Shown here: positions 17,749-25,702 of the stretch, piece after piece
How positions within the stretch are numbered: the stretch's first letter is position 1
Layout: each line of letters opens with the position of its first letter
Assembly (NCBI GenBank): GCA_017848435.1
Contig: JAFEHU010000030.1
Span: 1-33,284, forward strand
From: Burkholderiaceae bacterium
Lineage (GTDB): Bacteria > Pseudomonadota > Gammaproteobacteria > Burkholderiales > Burkholderiaceae_C
Reading direction: 5' to 3'
Length of the DNA: 33,284 nt
The notes under the pieces: generated by a model
Databases searched by the model: none
Told to the model about the DNA's origin: nothing
What the model saw: only the letters and a program-made list of their open reading frames with translations
Made by a program: the position numbers and the translations under genes

Positions 17749-17778
17749 TAGTCAAATCGGTGGCAAGCCTTAGTCAAA
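17749..17778. repeat. TAGTCAAA octamer repeated at 22-base spacing
   Basis: TAGTCAAA occurs at 17749-17756 and 17771-17778 in the divergent space between the kinase gene and the plus-strand Rossmann-like gene. The spacing is about two helical turns. It may be an operator or coincidence. Confidence 0.3.
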
Positions 17779-17814
17779 CCTGCTGGTTCAGCTATCAATA
17801 CCGTAGTAAATCGC

Positions 17815-18600
17815 ATGCGCCCAACGCACCACCTGACCCCGCTGGACGCATTGCAGGCGGCCAGCCGCCCGGCCACCCCTGGCCGCGCGCCAGCCCAGCC
17901 CTTGCTGGTGGTGGCTGGTGGCGCCGGCGTGCTGGGCACCGAACTGCTGACCCGGCTGGTGGCCTCGCAGCGTTACCGCCACACCCAAGTGCTGGTGCGC
18001 GAGCCTTTCACCATGGGCCTGCGCAACGTCGGCACCACCGTGTTGCCCGAGTGCGCCGCGCCGCGCCAATGGCCCGACCTGCAGGCCGACGTGGCGCTGG
18101 TGGTGTTTGACACCCCGCGCCTGTATTACGACCGGGAGCGCGCCCTGTGGATGCCTCGGCCGGCCGACCTGCTGCCGCTGGCCACCTGGCTGCGCGCTTC
18201 GGGCGTGCACACCCTGGCGGTGGTGCTGCCCCACGCCCAGGGGCGGTTGCCCGAGGCGGTGAAGCGTGGGCTGGCCAACCTGGACGAACAGGCCGTGGCT
18301 GCATTGGGTTTTGAGCGCTTGCTGCTGGTGCGTACCGCCCGCAAACCCGCCGCGCCCGACGGCCGGCGCAACCTGTTCGAGAAGGTGGCGGGCGGCATGC
18401 TGTCGGTGTTTGGCTACATGGTGCCGCAGAGCGAGCAACCGGTGCGGGCATCCCGTGTGGCGGCGTTTGCCATGAGCGCACTGCAACAGGCGCCGCCCGG
18501 CATCCACGTTGCGGCACCCGAGACCGTGTGGCGCGCACTGCAGGGCGATGTGGACCAGACCGTGCGCGATTGGCTGGGCGCCCGGGCCACGCCCGGCTGA
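17815..18600 (+). CDS. NAD(P)-binding Rossmann-fold (NmrA/SDR-like) protein
   Basis: A 261-residue protein with a nucleotide-binding N-terminus: LLVVAGGAGVLGTELLTRLV near residues 30-49 fits the GxxGxxG dinucleotide site of extended short-chain dehydrogenases and NmrA-like proteins. No YxxxK catalytic pair is visible, so it may be a non-catalytic or atypical member. Substrate unknown. The ATG at 17815 has no strong ribosome site; GTAGTAAATCGC precedes it. It begins a plus-strand run of four genes. Confidence 0.75.
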   Translation: MRPTHHLTPLDALQAASRPATPGRAPAQPLLVVAGGAGVLGTELLTRLVASQRYRHTQVLVREPFTMGLRNVGTTVLPECAAPRQWPDLQADVALVVFDTPRLYYDRERALWMPRPADLLPLATWLRASGVHTLAVVLPHAQGRLPEAVKRGLANLDEQAVAALGFERLLLVRTARKPAAPDGRRNLFEKVAGGMLSVFGYMVPQSEQPVRASRVAAFAMSALQQAPPGIHVAAPETVWRALQGDVDQTVRDWLGARATPG

Positions 18601-18671
18601 CGCACCACGCGCGCCACGCCATGGGCCCCATTCACGGCACAATGGCCAGCCGCACACCGAGAAGCACGCCC

Positions 18672-19121
18672 ATGTCCAAAGCCAAACTCCAGGCCGCCAT
18701 TGTTGGCGGCACCGCCGACGACACCGAGAACGCCTTCTACCAGGCGCTGCAAACCGGCGACACCGAACACCTGATGGGCTGTTGGGCCGACGAGGACGAC
18801 GTGGTCTGCATCCACCCCGGCGGTCCACGCCTGGTGGGCCTGGCGTCGATCCGCGCCGCTTTTGAGGCCATGTTTGCCAACGGCAGCATCCGCGCCTACC
18901 CCGAGCGCACGCGCAAGGTGCAGTCGGTCGCAAGCGCCGTTCACAGCGTGCTGGAGCGGGTCGAAATCATGACCGACGAAGGCCCGCGCGAGGCCTATGT
19001 GATCGCCACCAACGTGTACCACAAGACCGCGCAAGGCTGGCGCATGGTCGCCCACCACACCAGCCCTGGCACCCCGCACGATTTGCACGACGGTGCCGAG
19101 TTTCCGTCCACCCTGCACTGA
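18672..19121 (+). CDS. SnoaL/NTF2-like fold protein
   Basis: A 149-residue protein of the NTF2-like (SnoaL or DUF4440-type) fold. Visible features are the first helix ENAFYQALQTGDTEHLMGCW, the segment ADEDDVVCIHPGGPRLVG, and the final beta strands with TNVYHKTAQGWRMVAHHTSP. Such proteins act as small cyclases, isomerases or binding partners; nothing here fixes a substrate. Its stop codon overlaps the ATG of the next gene (TGATG at 19119-19123), which shows translational coupling with the hydrolase. Confidence 0.85.
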   Translation: MSKAKLQAAIVGGTADDTENAFYQALQTGDTEHLMGCWADEDDVVCIHPGGPRLVGLASIRAAFEAMFANGSIRAYPERTRKVQSVASAVHSVLERVEIMTDEGPREAYVIATNVYHKTAQGWRMVAHHTSPGTPHDLHDGAEFPSTLH

Positions 19122-20149
19122 TGGACCACCACACCGCGCCCCGCTGGCTGCCCGGCGGCCAGACCCAGACCCTCTGGCCGGCGCTGTTCTCGCGCCGCAG
19201 CAGCGGTGCTGCGGCGCGTTTCACGCGCGAACGCTGGACCACCCCCGACCAGGACTTCATCGACGTGGACTGGCTGCAGGACGCAGCCGCTGCGCCTGAG
19301 AAAACCAGGCCGTTGCTCGTCCAGTTCCACGGCCTCGAAGGCTCGTCCCGGAGCCACTACTCGCAGGCCTTTGCCGACCTGGCCCGCCAGCGCGGCTGGG
19401 CTTTTGCCGTGCCGCATTTCCGGGGCTGCAGCGGCGAACTCAACCTCGCGCCGCGCGCCTACCATTCCGGTGACTTTGAAGAAATCGGCTGGATCCTGCA
19501 GCGTTTCCGCACCTGGCAAGACCAGCACGGTGGCGGCCCGCTGCTGGTGGTCGGTGTGTCCCTCGGCGGCAACGCGCTGATGCGCTGGGCCGCCGAAGCC
19601 GGCGACACCGCTGCGCAGGTGGCCACCGCTGTGGCCGCCGTGTGTTCGCCGCTGGACTTGGCGGCTGGTGGGCACGCCATTGGCCGCGGCTTCAACCGGC
19701 TGGTGTACAACCGCATGTTCCTGAACAGCATGAAGCCCAAAACGCTGGCCAAGCTGGCCCAACACCCTGGCCTGTTTTCGCGCGACGCGATGCGCGCCGC
19801 CAGCGACCTGTACGCGTTCGACAATGTGTTCACCGGTCCGGTGCATGGCTTCCGCGACGCCGAAGACTACTGGCGCCGCGCGTCCGCCAAGCCCCATCTG
19901 CGGCGCATCCGCATTCCGGCCTTGCTGCTCAATGCCCGCAACGACCCGTTCGTGCCCGCCGCGTCGCTGCCCACAGCGGCGGAAGTCAGCGCGCAGGTCA
20001 CGCTGTGGCAGCCCGCACACGGCGGCCACGTGGGGTTTGCGCAGGGGCGCTGGCCCGGCCATGTGCTGGCCATGCCCGAAGCGGTCAGTGGCTGGCTCGG
20101 CGGCCATGTGGCCACACAGCAAGACACACCGGTGCCGCGTTATGGATGA
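19121..20149 (+). CDS. YheT-like alpha/beta hydrolase
   Basis: A 342-residue alpha/beta-hydrolase of the YheT/AB-hydrolase-4 group. The nucleophile elbow is GVSLGGNA (serine in G-V-S-L-G), the acidic residue lies in NARNDPFVPA and the histidine in HGGHVGF. The N-terminal LPGGQTQTLWPALF and the FHGLEGSSRSHY loop are typical of the group. Probable esterase or thioesterase; physiological substrate unknown. It overlaps the preceding gene by one base and the following gene by eight. Confidence 0.9.
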   Translation: MDHHTAPRWLPGGQTQTLWPALFSRRSSGAAARFTRERWTTPDQDFIDVDWLQDAAAAPEKTRPLLVQFHGLEGSSRSHYSQAFADLARQRGWAFAVPHFRGCSGELNLAPRAYHSGDFEEIGWILQRFRTWQDQHGGGPLLVVGVSLGGNALMRWAAEAGDTAAQVATAVAAVCSPLDLAAGGHAIGRGFNRLVYNRMFLNSMKPKTLAKLAQHPGLFSRDAMRAASDLYAFDNVFTGPVHGFRDAEDYWRRASAKPHLRRIRIPALLLNARNDPFVPAASLPTAAEVSAQVTLWQPAHGGHVGFAQGRWPGHVLAMPEAVSGWLGGHVATQQDTPVPRYG

Positions 20150-20732
20150 CATTGTTCGCCAGGCCATGGCCAAGTGGCCGCAGGTGCCGCATTGCTACGG
20201 CTGGCTCGGGCTCGACGCGCGCGGCCACTGGTACATGCGCGACGACCGCACCCAGGCGGCCGGCCACTTTGCCAGCGGCCTGCCGCATGCCAAGGGCTCG
20301 CTGCTGCAGCACGAGAAACTGATCGACTTCATTGGCCGCAACTACCTGTGCGACGACGCCGGCCAGTGGTACTTCCAGAACGGGCCGCAGCGGGTGTTCG
20401 TTGAGCTGCAGGCCACGCCGTGGATTTGGCGCATTGCCAGCGATGGGTCCCTCACCACCCACACCGGCCAGGCCGCACAGTACCGCCGCTGTCTGGTGGA
20501 CGAGCAGGGCCATGCCTACCTGGAAGCCCAGCTCACCGACCCCAACACCCCTGACGGCCCGGTCACCACCGCCTTTGGCCTGGTGCACACACTGGACGTG
20601 GCGCAGGTGGCCGATGCGCTGGCCCAAGGCCAGTGGGACGTTGAATCGGTGCTGTCGTCTGAGTTGCCTGCCCGCTACGGCTACGTGCCCAGCCCGCAAA
20701 AGCGGTTGGCAGATTCACTATCAAAAAAGTAG
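20142..20732 (+). CDS. Conserved protein of unknown function (DUF2946-like by memory)
   Basis: A 196-residue protein with the tract YGWLGLDARGHWYMRDD near the N-terminus, KGSLLQHEKLIDFIGRNY, and WYFQNGPQRVFVELQATPW in the middle. I recall this family being annotated as DUF2946 in Comamonadaceae, often between a hydrolase and a cytochrome c gene as here, but I cannot verify the number. There are no catalytic motifs I can name, no signal peptide and no transmembrane segment. The ATG at 20142 overlaps the end of the hydrolase gene by eight bases. The open frame extends upstream, but that part only shadows the hydrolase gene. Confidence 0.8.
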   Translation: MDDIVRQAMAKWPQVPHCYGWLGLDARGHWYMRDDRTQAAGHFASGLPHAKGSLLQHEKLIDFIGRNYLCDDAGQWYFQNGPQRVFVELQATPWIWRIASDGSLTTHTGQAAQYRRCLVDEQGHAYLEAQLTDPNTPDGPVTTAFGLVHTLDVAQVADALAQGQWDVESVLSSELPARYGYVPSPQKRLADSLSKK

Positions 20733-20785
20733 CTGAATCACCAGGTTTCACTAAGGCCAAAAGCTTTTTTGACTCTTAAAAAGCA

Positions 20786-20810
20786 AAAAACCGGCGCCAG
20801 GCCGGTTTTT
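20786..20810. terminator. Bidirectional terminator between convergent genes
   Basis: AAAAACCGGC (20786-20795) and GCCGGTTTTT (20801-20810) form a 10-base-pair stem with a five-base loop. It has A-runs on one side and T-runs on the other, so it can stop transcription from the plus-strand unknown gene and from the minus-strand cytochrome gene ending at 20828. Confidence 0.9.
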
Positions 20811-20827
20811 CAAGGGGGTAAAGCGCC

Positions 20828-21340
20828 TTATTTGGCAGCAAGCTTCTGTGGCTCGGGGAATTTGCCACCACCGGTGTTGGCCATGTAGACCACGGCGCGG
20901 CCAATTTCCACGTCGTCAAAGTCACCGCCGCCCTGTGCGCCCATGGCGCCCTTGCCCTTGAGGGCCGAAGTCAGCAAAGCGTCATAGCCGTTCTTGATGC
21001 GCGGGCCCCAGGCACCTGCGTCGCCCACCTTCGGGGCATTGGCCACGCCTGTGGTGTGGCAGGCGGCGCACTGGGCCTTGAACACTTCTTCGCCCGCCTT
21101 CAGTGGCCGGTTGGCGTCGCGGATTTCAACCGCGCCCACCTTCTGGATGCGGCTCGCGATGGTGGTCTTCATTTCAGCGTCGCTGATGCCCGCTGCGGGC
21201 TTGTTGTTGGCAGTCACGGCGTACACCAGACCGATGATCACGAACACCGGCACGACAAAAGAAAAGAAAACAGCCACCAGCAGTTGCTTGGGGGTTTTGA
21301 TCGGGCCGGTGTGGGCTTCTTCGTGGTCGTGGGCGCTCAT
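20828..21340 (-). CDS. Membrane-anchored cytochrome c5-type protein
   Basis: A 170-residue monohaem cytochrome c. After a cytoplasmic N-terminus with HDHEE there is one transmembrane helix (about 20-42, LLVAVFFSFVVPVFVIIGLV), then a periplasmic domain with the haem site CAACH at 91-95. A distal methionine (GKGAMGAQGGGD) is the likely sixth haem ligand. It should transfer electrons at the outer face of the inner membrane, for instance to a terminal oxidase. It is transcribed away from tRNA-Arg and ends at a shared terminator. Confidence 0.92.
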   Translation of the reverse strand: MSAHDHEEAHTGPIKTPKQLLVAVFFSFVVPVFVIIGLVYAVTANNKPAAGISDAEMKTTIASRIQKVGAVEIRDANRPLKAGEEVFKAQCAACHTTGVANAPKVGDAGAWGPRIKNGYDALLTSALKGKGAMGAQGGGDFDDVEIGRAVVYMANTGGGKFPEPQKLAAK

Positions 21341-21468
21341 GGAATCCTCGGGTCAATGGGGCTGGAAATCAGCCCGGGATTATAGCCGGGGCTCAACGCG
21401 AAATGGCCAAACGCACTGGTTCGCGTGCTTGTGTGCATGGCAGCGCGTGCTGCTGCAAGGGCGCCGAG

Positions 21469-21474
21469 TAGAAT
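21469..21474 (+). promoter_or_regulatory. Candidate -10 box of tRNA-Arg
   Basis: TAGAAT lies 17 bases before the first tRNA base, followed by a GC-rich discriminator (CGCGTCC), the pattern of stringently controlled stable-RNA promoters. A good -35 at 17 bases is not evident. Confidence 0.35.
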
Positions 21475-21491
21475 CGCGTCCTCGACAGCAT

Positions 21492-21567
21492 GCGGCTGTA
21501 GCTCAGTGGATAGAGTATTGGCCTCCGAAGCCAAGGGTCGTGGGTTCGATCCCCGCCAGCCGCACCA
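21492..21567 (+). tRNA. tRNA-Arg, anticodon CCG
   Basis: A complete 76-base tRNA with encoded CCA. The acceptor arms GCGGCTG and CAGCCGC pair perfectly, the anticodon stem is TTGGC/GCCAA with loop CTCCGAA, giving anticodon CCG for codon CGG, and the T-arm reads GGGTTCGATCC. No integrase or island is seen next to its 3' end. Confidence 0.97.
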
Positions 21568-21581
21568 CCCAATGCCTCGCG

Positions 21582-22334
21582 TTACTGCGCGCCTTCTGCC
21601 GGCGTCGCCTGGCGGCGCTGGGCCCGGTCCAGGCTCTGCGCCACCGCGTCAGGCGCCATGCCGTACATGCCGGCAAATCCCGCCACATCCAGACCGCTCA
21701 GCGCGAAAGCACGCCGCAGCGCCTCGTCTTTGGCCATGCCGGCAGCGGCTTCGGCCAAGGCTTCGTCCAGGACCGCGTTGGCAGCGTCGTCCTTGCTGAG
21801 CACCCGCGTGGCGTAGTCTTCTTTCGACAAGCCAGACGCTTCAAACGCTTGCGCTATGCGGCTGCGCAGTTCGGGCGTCAGGTCTGTGTTGGCGCGCGCC
21901 TGGCGCCGGCGAAACACCTCCAGCAACGCCTGGTGCACATGCTCGGGCGCCATGGCTTCCACCGCCACGCCCTGCAGGTCGTGGCGCGGCAGGCCATTGG
22001 CCACCGACGCGAGGTAGCGTGTGGAGCGGGTGTGCAGCGCCAGCGCCACCTTCAGTGTGTCGCGCACCAACACATCGGGATGTGCCGTCAACAAGTCCTG
22101 GAAAATGCCGCGCTTGAGCGGCAGGAACACCTGGCCAAACAGGCCCGGGTAGAGCGTGGCCAGCTGTTCCAGCACCGGGTGGTGGTTGCGGGGCGGCGCG
22201 GCCGCCGTTCGCCGCGACGGGCGTGGGTGCCGCTTGGCGCGGCCGCTGGAGGGGCGTGTGGCGTCGGGCGCGGGACTGGCGGTGGGGGGCGCCGCTGCTG
22301 CGGGGGCTGCCGTGTCGGGCAAAGTGTCGGTCAT
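21582..22334 (-). CDS. ProQ/FinO-family RNA chaperone
   Basis: A 250-residue protein. The N-terminal 50 residues are rich in Ala, Pro and Arg; a ProQ/FinO domain follows (about 55-150), with HPVLEQLATLYPGLFG, PLKRGIFQDL and STRYLASVANGLPRHDLQG. Such proteins bind structured RNAs and small RNAs. The C-terminal part has helix-rich segments of unknown role. The start at 22334 (MTDTLPD) is an ATG; an in-frame TTG at 22361 is the other option. It stands alone between tRNA-Arg and the divergent acyl-CoA ligase operon. Confidence 0.9.
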   Translation of the reverse strand: MTDTLPDTAAPAAAAPPTASPAPDATRPSSGRAKRHPRPSRRTAAAPPRNHHPVLEQLATLYPGLFGQVFLPLKRGIFQDLLTAHPDVLVRDTLKVALALHTRSTRYLASVANGLPRHDLQGVAVEAMAPEHVHQALLEVFRRRQARANTDLTPELRSRIAQAFEASGLSKEDYATRVLSKDDAANAVLDEALAEAAAGMAKDEALRRAFALSGLDVAGFAGMYGMAPDAVAQSLDRAQRRQATPAEGAQ

Positions 22335-22453
22335 GGTGTGGCTGGCTCGGCGCAATGTCAAAGAGCGACATCATGCCAGTCCGCTCAGGGTAGAACTACG
22401 GGTCTTTGCGTGGTCGCGGATACACAGTTCTTCGCTACACTGGTTTGAACTTG

Positions 22454-22483
22454 TTGTTGCAACGCCGCTGGCTGCGGTATTGT
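22454..22483 (+). promoter_or_regulatory. Candidate promoter of the ligase-liv operon
   Basis: TTGTTG (22454-22459) and TATTGT (22478-22483) are separated by 18 bases and lie about 50 bases ahead of the first gene. Both hexamers are imperfect. A GTTGCAAC palindrome (22456-22463) overlaps the -35. Confidence 0.3.
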
Positions 22484-22532
22484 GCATGTTGCTCGCCAAG
22501 GGCCGCAGTAAATGGATGGAGACAATTTTCGA

Positions 22533-24173
22533 ATGCGCGTCAATGCCTATGACCAGGGACTCGATCGCAACGCCGCGAACCATGTCGCCTTGTCGCCTTT
22601 GAGTTTTCTTGAGCGCTCGGCGCGTGTTTACCCGGAGCGCATTGCGCTGGTCCATGGTGGCCTGCAGCAAACCTGGGCACACACCTACCGCCGCTGTCGC
22701 CAGCTGGCCAGTGCGCTGGCGCAGCGTGGCGTAGGGCTGGGCGACACCGTGGCGGCCATGTTGCCAAACACCCCTGCCATGTTCGAGGCGCACTTTGGGG
22801 TGCCCATGGTCGGTGCGGTGCTCAACACCTTGAACACCCGCCTTGACCCCGAGGCCATTGCCTTCATGCTCGACCACGGCGGCGCCAAGGTGTTGCTGAC
22901 CGACCGCGAATTTTCTGGCACCGTCACCCGTGCGCTGGCGCTGATGACGGGGCCACGCCCCGCCGTGGTGGATGTGGACGATGCCTTGCACCCAGGCGGT
23001 GAACTGGTCGGCGAGATCGGTTACGAGGCTTTTTTGCAGCAAGGCGACCCAGAATTTGCCTGGGCATTGCCTGCAGACGAGTGGGATGCCATCGCCCTGA
23101 ACTACACCTCCGGCACCACGGGCAACCCCAAGGGGGTGGTGACGCACCACCGGGGCGCCTACCTGAACGCGGTGTCCAATGTGGTGACCTGGGAAATGCC
23201 CCGGCACGCGGTTTACCTGTGGACGCTGCCGATGTTCCACTGCAACGGCTGGTGTTTCCCCTGGACCATGGCCTTGCAGGCGGGCACCAGCATCTGCCTG
23301 CGCCGGGTGGACCCGGCGCTGATCTTTCCGCTGGTGCGCGAGCACCGCGTCACCCACATGTGTGGTGCACCCATCGTCTACGGCCTGCTGGTCAATGCAC
23401 CCGCCAGCCTGCGCGAGGGCATCACCCACCGTGTAGAGGGCCTGATCGCGGGCGCCGCACCACCGGCCGCCATCATCGAAGGCTGTGAGCGCATTGGCAT
23501 CGACATCACCCACGTCTACGGCCTGACCGAGGTCTATGGCCCGGCCGCAGTCTGCGCTAAGCAGGAAGACTGGGCGGGCCTGCCGATCGAAGAGCGCGCG
23601 CGCCTGAACGCCCGCCAGGGCGTGGCCTACCCGCTGCAGGAGGCGGTGACCGTGGTTGACCCGGAAACCATGTTGCCTGTGCCCGCCGACGGAGAAACCA
23701 TTGGCGAGATCGTCTTCCGCGGCAACATCGTGATGAAGGGCTACCTGAAGAACCCTGCCGCCACACAGGAGGCGTTCGCTGGTGGCTGGTTCCATACCGG
23801 TGACCTGGCCGTGATGTTCCCCGACGGCTACGTCAAGATCAAGGACCGCAGCAAGGATGTCATCATTTCGGGTGGCGAAAACATCTCCAGCGTCGAGGTG
23901 GAAGAGGTGCTTTACCGCCACCCGGCGGTGCTGGTGGCGGCGGTCGTGGCCAAGCCCGACGCGAAGTGGGGCGAGGTGCCTTGTGCGTTTGTGGAACTGC
24001 GCGAAGGGGTGGTGCCGGTTGAGGCCGACATCATCGATTTTTGCCGGTTGCACATGGCGCGCTTCAAAGTGCCCAAGCAGGTCGTTTTTGGTGTGTTGCC
24101 GAAAACGTCCACCGGGAAAATCCAGAAATTCGTGCTGCGCGAGCAGATGCGTTCGGCCTCGGCCATCGAGTGA
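22533..24173 (+). CDS. AMP-binding acyl-CoA synthetase (DmdB/medium-chain type)
   Basis: A 546-residue adenylate-forming ligase that activates a carboxylic acid with ATP and CoA. The P-loop YTSGTTGNPKG is at 191-201, followed by the TEVYGP motif, the GDLAVMFPDGYVKIKDRSKD hinge region, and the catalytic lysine K529 in STGKIQKF. The domain order and length match the medium-chain or methylmercaptopropionate-CoA ligase (DmdB) group; the acid is not known. The start at 22533 has GGAGA (22518-22522) at 10 bases; an in-frame ATG at 22512 would add seven residues. It is the first gene of an operon with a five-component ABC importer, which suggests the ligase activates the imported compound. Confidence 0.92.
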   Translation: MRVNAYDQGLDRNAANHVALSPLSFLERSARVYPERIALVHGGLQQTWAHTYRRCRQLASALAQRGVGLGDTVAAMLPNTPAMFEAHFGVPMVGAVLNTLNTRLDPEAIAFMLDHGGAKVLLTDREFSGTVTRALALMTGPRPAVVDVDDALHPGGELVGEIGYEAFLQQGDPEFAWALPADEWDAIALNYTSGTTGNPKGVVTHHRGAYLNAVSNVVTWEMPRHAVYLWTLPMFHCNGWCFPWTMALQAGTSICLRRVDPALIFPLVREHRVTHMCGAPIVYGLLVNAPASLREGITHRVEGLIAGAAPPAAIIEGCERIGIDITHVYGLTEVYGPAAVCAKQEDWAGLPIEERARLNARQGVAYPLQEAVTVVDPETMLPVPADGETIGEIVFRGNIVMKGYLKNPAATQEAFAGGWFHTGDLAVMFPDGYVKIKDRSKDVIISGGENISSVEVEEVLYRHPAVLVAAVVAKPDAKWGEVPCAFVELREGVVPVEADIIDFCRLHMARFKVPKQVVFGVLPKTSTGKIQKFVLREQMRSASAIE

Positions 24174-24185
24174 AGGGTGCACACG

Positions 24186-24938
24186 ATGCATGACGACTTC
24201 ATCCTGCAAACCACAGGATTGACCAAGGAATTCAAGGGCTTCGCGGCCGTTCAGGACGTGAACCTGAGCGTGCGGCGTGGCCACATCCATGCGCTGATCG
24301 GCCCCAACGGCGCCGGCAAGACGACGGTGTTCAACCTGCTGACCAAGTTCCTGCAGCCTACCGCCGGCACCATCCGCTTCAACGGCACCGACATCACCCG
24401 CGAAGAGCCAGCCCAGATTGCCCGGCGTGGCGTGGTGCGTTCGTTCCAGATCTCGGCCACGTTCCCGCACCTGTCGGTGCTGGAAAACGTGCGGGTGGCG
24501 TTGCAGCGCAAGACCGGCACTTCCTTCCACTTCTGGCGTTCCGAAGCGTCGCTGAACAAGCTGAACGACCGCGCCGTTGAGCTGCTGGAGTCGGTGGACC
24601 TGGGGGGCTACATTGATGCCATCACGATGGAATTGCCGTACGGGCGCAAACGCGCGCTGGAAATTGCCACCACGCTGGCGCTGGAGCCCGAGCTGATGCT
24701 GCTGGACGAACCCACGCAGGGCATGGGCCACGAAGATGTGGGGCGGGTGGTGGAACTGATCCGCAAGGTCTCGGCGGGCCGCACCATCCTGATGGTGGAG
24801 CACAACCTGTCGGTGGTGGAAACGCTGAGCAACGTGATCACGGTGCTGCAGCGCGGTGCCATTTTGGCTGAAGGCCCTTACGAGACGGTGTCCAAGGACC
24901 CGCGTGTTCTGGAAGCCTATGTGGGGGTGGAAGCATGA
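24186..24938 (+). CDS. livG: HAAT ABC transporter ATPase, LivG-type
   Basis: A 250-residue ATP-binding subunit. Walker A GPNGAGKT is at 39-46 and Walker B LMLLDEPT has D174 and E175; the signature is the LivG variant PYGRKRALEIA. It powers uptake with LivF, LivH and LivM. The ATG at 24186 follows AAGGG at 8 bases; a GTG at 24177 is the alternative. It begins 12 bases after the ligase stop and overlaps livF by four. Confidence 0.94.
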   Translation: MHDDFILQTTGLTKEFKGFAAVQDVNLSVRRGHIHALIGPNGAGKTTVFNLLTKFLQPTAGTIRFNGTDITREEPAQIARRGVVRSFQISATFPHLSVLENVRVALQRKTGTSFHFWRSEASLNKLNDRAVELLESVDLGGYIDAITMELPYGRKRALEIATTLALEPELMLLDEPTQGMGHEDVGRVVELIRKVSAGRTILMVEHNLSVVETLSNVITVLQRGAILAEGPYETVSKDPRVLEAYVGVEA

Positions 24939-25669
24939 GTGTCGCAATGCCTGAAACCCAGCCAGCGGGCGACGAATTGCTGCGCATTGCCGACCTGCAA
25001 GCGTTTTATGGCGAATCCCATGTCTTGCACGGCATCAACCTCAGCATCCGCCATGGCGAACTGGTGACGCTGCTGGGCCGCAATGGCAGCGGACGGACCA
25101 CCACCCTGAAATCCATTCTCGGGCTGGTGGGCCGGCGCACGGGCACCCTGGTGTACGACGGGCAGGACCTGATCCCGATGCCGCCGCACAAAATTGCCCG
25201 CCTCGGCATGGGCTACTGCCCGGAAGAGCGCGGCATTTTCTCGGGGTTGAACACCGAAGAGAACCTGATGCTGCCGCCACAGGTGGCCCCTGGTGGCATG
25301 TCGCTTGAAGAAATCTACGACATGTTTCCCAACCTGTACGAGCGCCGCACCAGCCCGGGCATGCGTTTGTCGGGCGGTGAGCAGCAGATGCTGGCGATGG
25401 CGCGCATCCTGCGCACCGGCGCCAAGCTGCTGTTGCTGGACGAGATCACCGAAGGCTTGGCGCCGGTGATTGTCAAGAAGCTGGGTGAGGTGATTGGCTT
25501 GCTGAAGCAGCGTGGCTACACCATCATTCTGGTGGAGCAGAACTTCCGCTTTGCCGCGCCGCTGGCTGACCGGCACATCGTGCTGGAGCATGGCCGTGTG
25601 GTGGCTACCGTGACCCGTGAAGAATTGCCTTCCAGTACCGACATGCTGCACCAGCTGCTCGGTGTCTGA
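24935..25669 (+). CDS. livF: HAAT ABC transporter ATPase, LivF-type, with arginine in Walker A
   Basis: A 244-residue ATP-binding subunit. The signature LSGGEQQMLAMARIL and Walker B LLLLDEITEGLAP are intact, and the YCPEERGIF Q-loop is typical of LivF. The Walker A reads GRNGSGRT (48-55), with arginine R54 (codon CGG) in place of the invariant lysine. I recall similar GRNGSGR sequences in some betaproteobacterial LivF homologues. This subunit may therefore hydrolyse ATP poorly and leave catalysis mainly to LivG. The ATG overlaps the livG stop (ATGA). Confidence 0.93.
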   Translation: MSVAMPETQPAGDELLRIADLQAFYGESHVLHGINLSIRHGELVTLLGRNGSGRTTTLKSILGLVGRRTGTLVYDGQDLIPMPPHKIARLGMGYCPEERGIFSGLNTEENLMLPPQVAPGGMSLEEIYDMFPNLYERRTSPGMRLSGGEQQMLAMARILRTGAKLLLLDEITEGLAPVIVKKLGEVIGLLKQRGYTIILVEQNFRFAAPLADRHIVLEHGRVVATVTREELPSSTDMLHQLLGV

Positions 25670-25702
25670 CTCATTTTTGTTCATCAACACAAGGAGACTC
25701 CG

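Noticed and set aside
21492-21600. tRNA-Arg 3' end as an island attachment site
   Set aside because: No integrase, no repeated tRNA 3' fragment and normal-looking genes on both sides.
20994-22448. 484-codon plus-strand open frame crossing the cytochrome gene, tRNA-Arg and proQ-like gene
   Set aside because: It runs through a tRNA and opposite two recognisable genes, so it cannot be a normal protein gene.
22371-24947. 858-codon open frame on the minus strand across the acyl-CoA ligase and livG
   Set aside because: It is antisense to two genes with full catalytic motifs; its His/Gln/Arg-rich composition is typical of a shadow of GC-rich coding sequence.
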